This document shows positions 12,592 through 16,885 of a DNA stretch of 16,885 nucleotides, piece after piece. The stretch's first letter is position 1, and each line of letters begins with the position of its first letter. The translations under genes and the position numbers were made by a program. Source of the stretch: Actinomycetota bacterium (GTDB lineage Bacteria > Actinomycetota > Thermoleophilia > Gaiellales > Gaiellaceae); contig PMMN01000051.1 in the NCBI GenBank assembly GCA_003162235.1, forward strand, positions 46,441 through 63,325. The letters run 5' to 3'. The notes below the pieces were generated by a model that had not been told where the DNA came from, ran no database searches, and worked only from the letters and a program-made list of their open reading frames with translations.

Positions 12592-13671
12592 TCAGCGTTT
12601 GGACACTCGCGACCGGCCCGCCTCGGTTTCTGAGGGCGGTAACCAGGCGGGCAGCGTCAGCTCGAGAGCGCGCGAGAGACCGGCCACCAGCGGCTCGTAA
12701 CCGGCGCGGAGCTCGCTCAACCGAGGCTCGACCTCTTCCTTCACTTTCAAATCGAGCCCGCTACGCGCGGCGAGCTCCCAGAGAACGACGAAATCCGCAC
12801 CATCGAGGCGCGGCGGGTCGAAGCGGCCAGGTTTCGCGTGAAGCACATGCGAGAGGTCGGCGAGAGCATGATGACCGATCGCGAACGTAACCTCCGCCGC
12901 CTCGACCTGGACCTGATCCGGAGCCGCGGCAATCGCGAAAACACAGCTGTCGAGTACGCATGTGAGCGCGGCGAGCCAGTTCTGGCCGACGTGCTGCGAG
13001 CGGAAGAAGGCTAGCGCCGGATTGGAGAGATGAGTCTCCATCAGCTCCGCCGCCCAGCCCTCCCATTCGGCCAGATAGCGGTCGAGATCGGGCCAACCTC
13101 CGCGGCCGCCCGAACGCGCCAGGAGCGCTCCGGCCGTGGGCGGCGTTCCAGCGCGCGGCGCCAGCTGCGCGACCGTCACCTCGCGCCGCGAAGATGCCTG
13201 GTAGATCGCCGGCAGGTAGCCGATCGCGATGAAGAGCACGCCGAACCCGCAGGCCGCCTCGCCGAGAAAGAGCCCGCGGGCGAGCGCCGTCGAGGGTGAG
13301 AGTTGCATCGAAGCGCTCAGGAATCCTCCGGCGCTGAAGAAGAGGTCGTCGTCGAAGCCGCCAGTGCCTCCGTGCACCACGTGCGATCCGCCAGCCCACT
13401 GCAGAAGGGCAAAGCCGAAGATCAGAGCGAGCGCCCAGAGGCCGATGGCGAATAGCAAGAGCAGCGGCCCGTAGAAGCCGAGCATGGTGTCGCTGGATCG
13501 CGCCGGCAAACGACGCGCGACGAAGCGCCAGATCCGCCAGCCGGCGACGAGGATCAGGCGCGCGATGCGCGGTTCGTGCCTGACGCGGCGCGGGAGGATG
13601 AAGGAGACGAAGAACTCGGCCAGTGTGAGAACTATTACGGTCGCGCCTGCCAGAGCGGCGAGGGCGTGCAC
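12592..13671 (-). CDS. Two-pore-channel-like membrane protein lacking a recognisable selectivity filter
   Basis: This 359-residue protein has three hydrophobic helices, at about residues 3-26, 66-92 and 131-157, with a re-entrant-like segment at 105-125. A cytosolic domain of about 200 residues follows. The layout, and the IGYLPAIYQASSRREVTVAQL junction, resemble bacterial proteins annotated as potassium or two-pore-domain channels. In those proteins the pore segment usually carries a T-x-G-(Y/L)-G-D filter. Here the place reads GGFLSASMQLSPST, with no filter, so ion conduction in the usual way is doubtful. The start is GTG at 13671, 55 bases after the glmS stop, making it likely the third gene of the glmM-glmS transcript. 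The resemblance is from memory of the family; the function is unknown. Confidence 0.6.
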   Translation of the reverse strand: MHALAALAGATVIVLTLAEFFVSFILPRRVRHEPRIARLILVAGWRIWRFVARRLPARSSDTMLGFYGPLLLLFAIGLWALALIFGFALLQWAGGSHVVHGGTGGFDDDLFFSAGGFLSASMQLSPSTALARGLFLGEAACGFGVLFIAIGYLPAIYQASSRREVTVAQLAPRAGTPPTAGALLARSGGRGGWPDLDRYLAEWEGWAAELMETHLSNPALAFFRSQHVGQNWLAALTCVLDSCVFAIAAAPDQVQVEAAEVTFAIGHHALADLSHVLHAKPGRFDPPRLDGADFVVLWELAARSGLDLKVKEEVEPRLSELRAGYEPLVAGLSRALELTLPAWLPPSETEAGRSRVSKR

Positions 13672-13726
13672 GCGCTCAGGCTCCGAGCGACCAGAAGCAG
13701 CGGGTCGTCATCCCGAACCGGAGCTC

Positions 13727-15571
13727 CTACTCGACGGTGACGGTCTTGGCCAGATTCCGCGGCTGATCGACGTTGAGGCCGCGGAGTCGGGCAATGCGGT
13801 AGGCGAGCAGCTGCAGCGGCAACACCGCCAGCACCGCCTGCAAGTACTCGTTCGTCTTGGGGACGTAGATGACGTCGTCCGCGTGGTGCTGAATGTCCTC
13901 GTTGCCGTCGGTCGCGATGGCGATCACCTGGGCGCCGCGGGCACGGGTCTCCTGAATGTTGGAGACGACCTTGTCGTAGACGTGCGAGTCGGTGGCGACG
14001 CAGACGACGGGGGTCTCCGAGTCGAGCAGCGCGATTGGGCCGTGCTTCATCTCGCCGGCCGAGTAGGCCTCGGTCGGGATGTACGAAATCTCTTTCAGCT
14101 TGAGCGCGCCCTCGAGGCAGATGGGCAGGCCGATGTTGCGCCCGAGGTAGAGGAAGAAGGGCTTGTCGAAGTGGCGCTCGGCGATGTCCTCGATCGGATG
14201 GACGCCGTCGTCGGCGTCTTGCAGGAACTGGGCGATCTTCTCGGGCAGCAGCTGCACCTCGGCGATCAGCGACTGGATCTCCTCTTCGGGCAACGTCTCG
14301 CGTACCTGCGCCAGCTTGAGCGCAATCAGGTAGAGCAGCGAGATCTGGGCGGTAAAGGTCTTGGAGGCGGCGACTCCCATCTCCAGGCCGGCGCGCGTGT
14401 AGAGAACGGAGTCGACCTCGCGCGTGATCTGAGCGCCCATCATGTTCGTGATTGCCATCGTGCGCGCACCCTGCCGGCGCGCCAGCACCATGGCCTCGAT
14501 CGTGTCGCGCGTCTCGCCCGACTGCGAGATACCTATCACGAGCGTGTTCTTGTCGAGCACGGGGTTCCGGTAGCGCCATTCGCTGGCGATGTCGTGCTCG
14601 ACCGGCACGCGCGCCCACTCCTCGATCACGTAACGGCCGGCGACGCCGGCGTGATAGGCGGTTCCGCAGGCGAGGATGACGATCCGGCGCAGGTTGCGAA
14701 GCTCGTCGTCGGAGAGTCCGAGCCCCTCGAGAGTGAGCTTGCCGTAGCGGATGCGCTCCGCGAGCGTCTCGCGCACCGCGGTCGCCTGCTCGTAGATCTC
14801 CTTGAGCATGAAGGTCTCGTAGCCGCCCTTCTCAGCCTCTTCCTCGTCCCAGTCGATCACGATCGTGTCGTGCTCGACCGGGGGATTCCCGTCGAGCGCG
14901 CTCGAGTAGGTGACGCCGCTCGGGGTGACAACGGCGATGTCGCCGTCGTCGGGGAACTGGACGTTGCGGGTCTCGGACAGGAAGGCGACCGTGTTCGAGG
15001 CGATGAAGCCCTCGCCCTCGCCGACCCCGATCACGAGCGGGCACTGGCGCCTGGTTCCGACGATCAGCTCGGGGTTGTCGCGATGGATGACCACGAACGC
15101 GAAATGACCCTCTAGTTGCCGGTAGGTGCGTCGCACAGCTTCGGCGAGATCGCCGTCGTAGTGGCTCTCGATCAGGTGCGCGACGGTCTCCGCGTCCGTC
15201 TCAGTCGTAAAAACGTGACCGTCCTCGATCAGGGAGGCGCTTAACTCGCGGTAGTTCTCGATGATGCCGTTGAGGACGACCGCGATCTCGCGCTCGTCGC
15301 AGCCGGTGAGCGGGTGAGCGTTCTCGACCACGACCTTGCCGTGCGTAGCCCAGCGGGTGTGTCCAAGCCCGTGTGTGGACTCGGAGCCGTTGCTACCGGC
15401 GGCCTCGATCAGGTGCTGGAGGTTCCCGACCGCTCGGATGTATTCGAGCCCGCCTTCCTCACGCAGCACGATCCCGGCCGAGTCGTAGCCGCGGTACTCG
15501 AGGCGTTGTAGTGCACGAAGGAGAAGCGGTTTACAGGCTCTGTTACCGACGTATCCGATGATCCCGCACAC
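13727..15571 (-). CDS. glmS: Glutamine-fructose-6-phosphate aminotransferase (isomerizing)
   Basis: GlmS makes glucosamine-6-phosphate from fructose-6-phosphate and glutamine, the entry step to UDP-GlcNAc and peptidoglycan. The 614 residues are full length. Cys2 is the glutaminase nucleophile (MCGIIGYVG), with LEYRGYDSAGI, HTRWATHG and LNGIIENY in the N-terminal amidotransferase domain (to about 225). Two SIS sugar-isomerase domains follow: ACGTAYHAG and ISQSGETRDT in the first, YLGRN, EGALKLKEISYIPTEAYSAG and KHGPIAL in the second. The C-terminus DQPRNLAKTVTVE is the family's signature end. The start is GTG at 15571, with AAGGAG well placed upstream. It lies 126 bases after glmM in the same direction. 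No glmS ribozyme is evident in that gap, nor any clear promoter. Confidence 0.97.
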   Translation of the reverse strand: MCGIIGYVGNRACKPLLLRALQRLEYRGYDSAGIVLREEGGLEYIRAVGNLQHLIEAAGSNGSESTHGLGHTRWATHGKVVVENAHPLTGCDEREIAVVLNGIIENYRELSASLIEDGHVFTTETDAETVAHLIESHYDGDLAEAVRRTYRQLEGHFAFVVIHRDNPELIVGTRRQCPLVIGVGEGEGFIASNTVAFLSETRNVQFPDDGDIAVVTPSGVTYSSALDGNPPVEHDTIVIDWDEEEAEKGGYETFMLKEIYEQATAVRETLAERIRYGKLTLEGLGLSDDELRNLRRIVILACGTAYHAGVAGRYVIEEWARVPVEHDIASEWRYRNPVLDKNTLVIGISQSGETRDTIEAMVLARRQGARTMAITNMMGAQITREVDSVLYTRAGLEMGVAASKTFTAQISLLYLIALKLAQVRETLPEEEIQSLIAEVQLLPEKIAQFLQDADDGVHPIEDIAERHFDKPFFLYLGRNIGLPICLEGALKLKEISYIPTEAYSAGEMKHGPIALLDSETPVVCVATDSHVYDKVVSNIQETRARGAQVIAIATDGNEDIQHHADDVIYVPKTNEYLQAVLAVLPLQLLAYRIARLRGLNVDQPRNLAKTVTVE

Positions 15572-15697
15572 CTGGAGCTCCTTCCCCGCTTTTCGCGCTT
15601 CTTAAATCCCCAGAGTGAGTACCAGCGCTTCTCGAACTACGGATATTGCGGCCTGCACTTCAGAAAAGCACAGAGCCCGGCACTTTGGCCGCCCCGG

Positions 15698-16885
15698 TCA
15701 GGACGACTGGCCGAGCTCCTGTCTTACCAACGCCTCGATCCTACCACAGAGATCCTCGGCCTCAATAGCCGTCTCGGCCTCAGTCAGCAGGCGGACGAGA
15801 GGCTCCGTGCCGGACGAGCGAACGAGCACTCGGGCGTGTCCGTCGAGCTCCGCGTTGAGTCGCTCGACCTCCGCGACGACGCTACCTGGAAGCTCCTTGT
15901 CGACGGCGAGATTGCGCTTGACCTGCGCGTAGCGCGGCATCACGGCCGCCGCCTCGGCGAGCGTACGGCCTTGCAGAGCCGCGCAGAGCAGGAGCCCGGC
16001 GGCCAGCCCATCGCCGGTGACGTGATCCTTGAGATAGATGATGTGGCCCGATTGCTCGCCGCCCAAGAGTCCCTGCTCGCGCCAGAGCGCCTCGAGCACG
16101 TAGCGGTCGCCGACATCGGTGGTGAGCACGCGAACGCCCTGCTCGCGCATCAGGTTGTGAAAGCCGAGGTTGGTCATCTTCGTGACCGCCACCAGCTCGA
16201 CGCCGAGATGGGCGACGAGGATGGCGAGGATCTGGTCCCCGTCGACCGAGTCGCCACTCGCGGTCACCGCCAGCATGCGATCGCCGTCGCCGTCGAAGGC
16301 GATACCGAGATCGCAGCCGTTCTCGACAACGGTGCGCGAGAGCAGAGAGAGGTCGGTCGCTCCGCAGCCGTCGTTGATGTTGAGACCGTCAGGATCATTG
16401 CCGATCGCCAGAACTTCGGCGCCCAGCCTCGAGAAAGCCGTGGGCGCGATGCCCGAATAGGCGCCGTTGGCGCAGTCGACCGCGATCTTGAGCCCGCTCA
16501 GATCGGAGCCAAAGCGTTCGAGGATGTGCTCCAGGTAGCTGTCTGTCGCCACCTCGACATGGTCGATCACGCCGCCGCCCGAGGTCTTGGTATCGAGGAG
16601 CGCCTCGATCTCGAGCTCGGCCGCATCGGGAAGCTTGCGCCCGTGATGGTCGAAGATCTTGAAGCCGTTGTATTCGGGCGGGTTGTGCGAGGCGGTGATG
16701 ACGACGCCCAAGTCGAGCGCCAGCAAAGCCACCGCCGGCGTCGGCAGAACGCCGCCGAGCACGGCCACTCCGCCTGCCTCGACGACGCCGCGCGCAAACG
16801 CCTGCTCCAGCTCGGCACCGGAAGCCCGCGTGTCACGACCGACGAAAACCCGGCCGCTGCCCGACCAGATGGTCGCGGCCCTGGC
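15698..16885 (-). CDS. glmM: Phosphoglucosamine mutase (partial, N-terminus outside window)
   Basis: GlmM converts glucosamine-6-phosphate to glucosamine-1-phosphate, the step after GlmS. The visible 395 residues lack about 50 N-terminal ones compared with the usual 445-450. The catalytic phosphoserine is in ITASHNPPEYNGFK (Ser66 of the visible part). Metal-binding DGDGDR is present, followed by sugar-binding GGEQSGHII and the C-terminal phosphate-binding RSSGTEPLVR. The active-site loop reads NPPEYNGFK rather than the NPxxDNGIK common in GlmM, which by itself would also fit phosphomannomutases; the adjacent glmS favours GlmM. The frame stays open to the window edge and the true start is not visible. 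It ends 126 bases before the glmS start. Confidence 0.88.
   Translation of the reverse strand, partial: ARAATIWSGSGRVFVGRDTRASGAELEQAFARGVVEAGGVAVLGGVLPTPAVALLALDLGVVITASHNPPEYNGFKIFDHHGRKLPDAAELEIEALLDTKTSGGGVIDHVEVATDSYLEHILERFGSDLSGLKIAVDCANGAYSGIAPTAFSRLGAEVLAIGNDPDGLNINDGCGATDLSLLSRTVVENGCDLGIAFDGDGDRMLAVTASGDSVDGDQILAILVAHLGVELVAVTKMTNLGFHNLMREQGVRVLTTDVGDRYVLEALWREQGLLGGEQSGHIIYLKDHVTGDGLAAGLLLCAALQGRTLAEAAAVMPRYAQVKRNLAVDKELPGSVVAEVERLNAELDGHARVLVRSSGTEPLVRLLTEAETAIEAEDLCGRIEALVRQELGQSS

Noticed and set aside
15572..15697. Possible glmS riboswitch/ribozyme in the gap before glmS
   Set aside because: No recognisable ribozyme core, and that element is mainly a Firmicutes feature; only a good ribosome binding site is seen.

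Overview
The window is high-GC bacterial chromosome, roughly two thirds G+C, with many GTG starts, short gaps and 4-base stop/start overlaps. Gene content and order suggest an actinobacterium, possibly a deep lineage such as Thermoleophilia; that placement is inference from style, not from a marker gene. I saw no rRNA, convincing tRNA, insertion sequence, integrase or CRISPR array. Both edges cut genes: a NUDIX hydrolase at the left and glmM at the right.

Left part (1-4728). On the minus strand are a zinc-ribbon NUDIX hydrolase and a VUT/YhhQ-type membrane transporter. They are followed by about 530 bases without a large gene but with several strong inverted repeats, and then enoyl-ACP reductase fabI. 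A 38-residue basic ORF begins just past the fabI stop, and its ribosome binding site lies inside a perfect hairpin. Divergent from fabI is a tight plus-strand operon: a short-chain dehydrogenase, a small thioredoxin-fold protein and a CxxC redoxin, joined by GTGA and ATGA overlaps. A SAM methyltransferase converges on it.

Middle and right (4879-16885). The minus strand carries glmM, glmS, acpS, nnr and alr in an order I recall from other actinobacteria (amino-sugar supply, ACP activation, NAD(P)HX repair, D-alanine supply). The series is broken up here. A degenerate channel-like membrane protein, a Prx6-type peroxiredoxin with a small winged-helix protein, and a plus-strand ferritin-like/ferredoxin pair lie between glmS and acpS. 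A HAD phosphatase precedes acpS and overlaps it, a plus-strand flavodoxin sits between nnr and alr, and a short CCA-adding-type nucleotidyltransferase overlaps the end of alr.

How it fits together. There are two themes: envelope and lipid precursor synthesis (glmM, glmS, alr, fabI, acpS) and redox or iron stress defence (ferritin-like protein, ferredoxin, peroxiredoxin, redoxin, flavodoxin). The most unusual items are the ferredoxin, which has no ATG/GTG/TTG start and an Asp where the second cluster cysteine belongs; the small ORF after fabI with its occluded ribosome binding site; the structured block at 934-1313; and the two-pore-channel-like protein without a recognisable selectivity filter.
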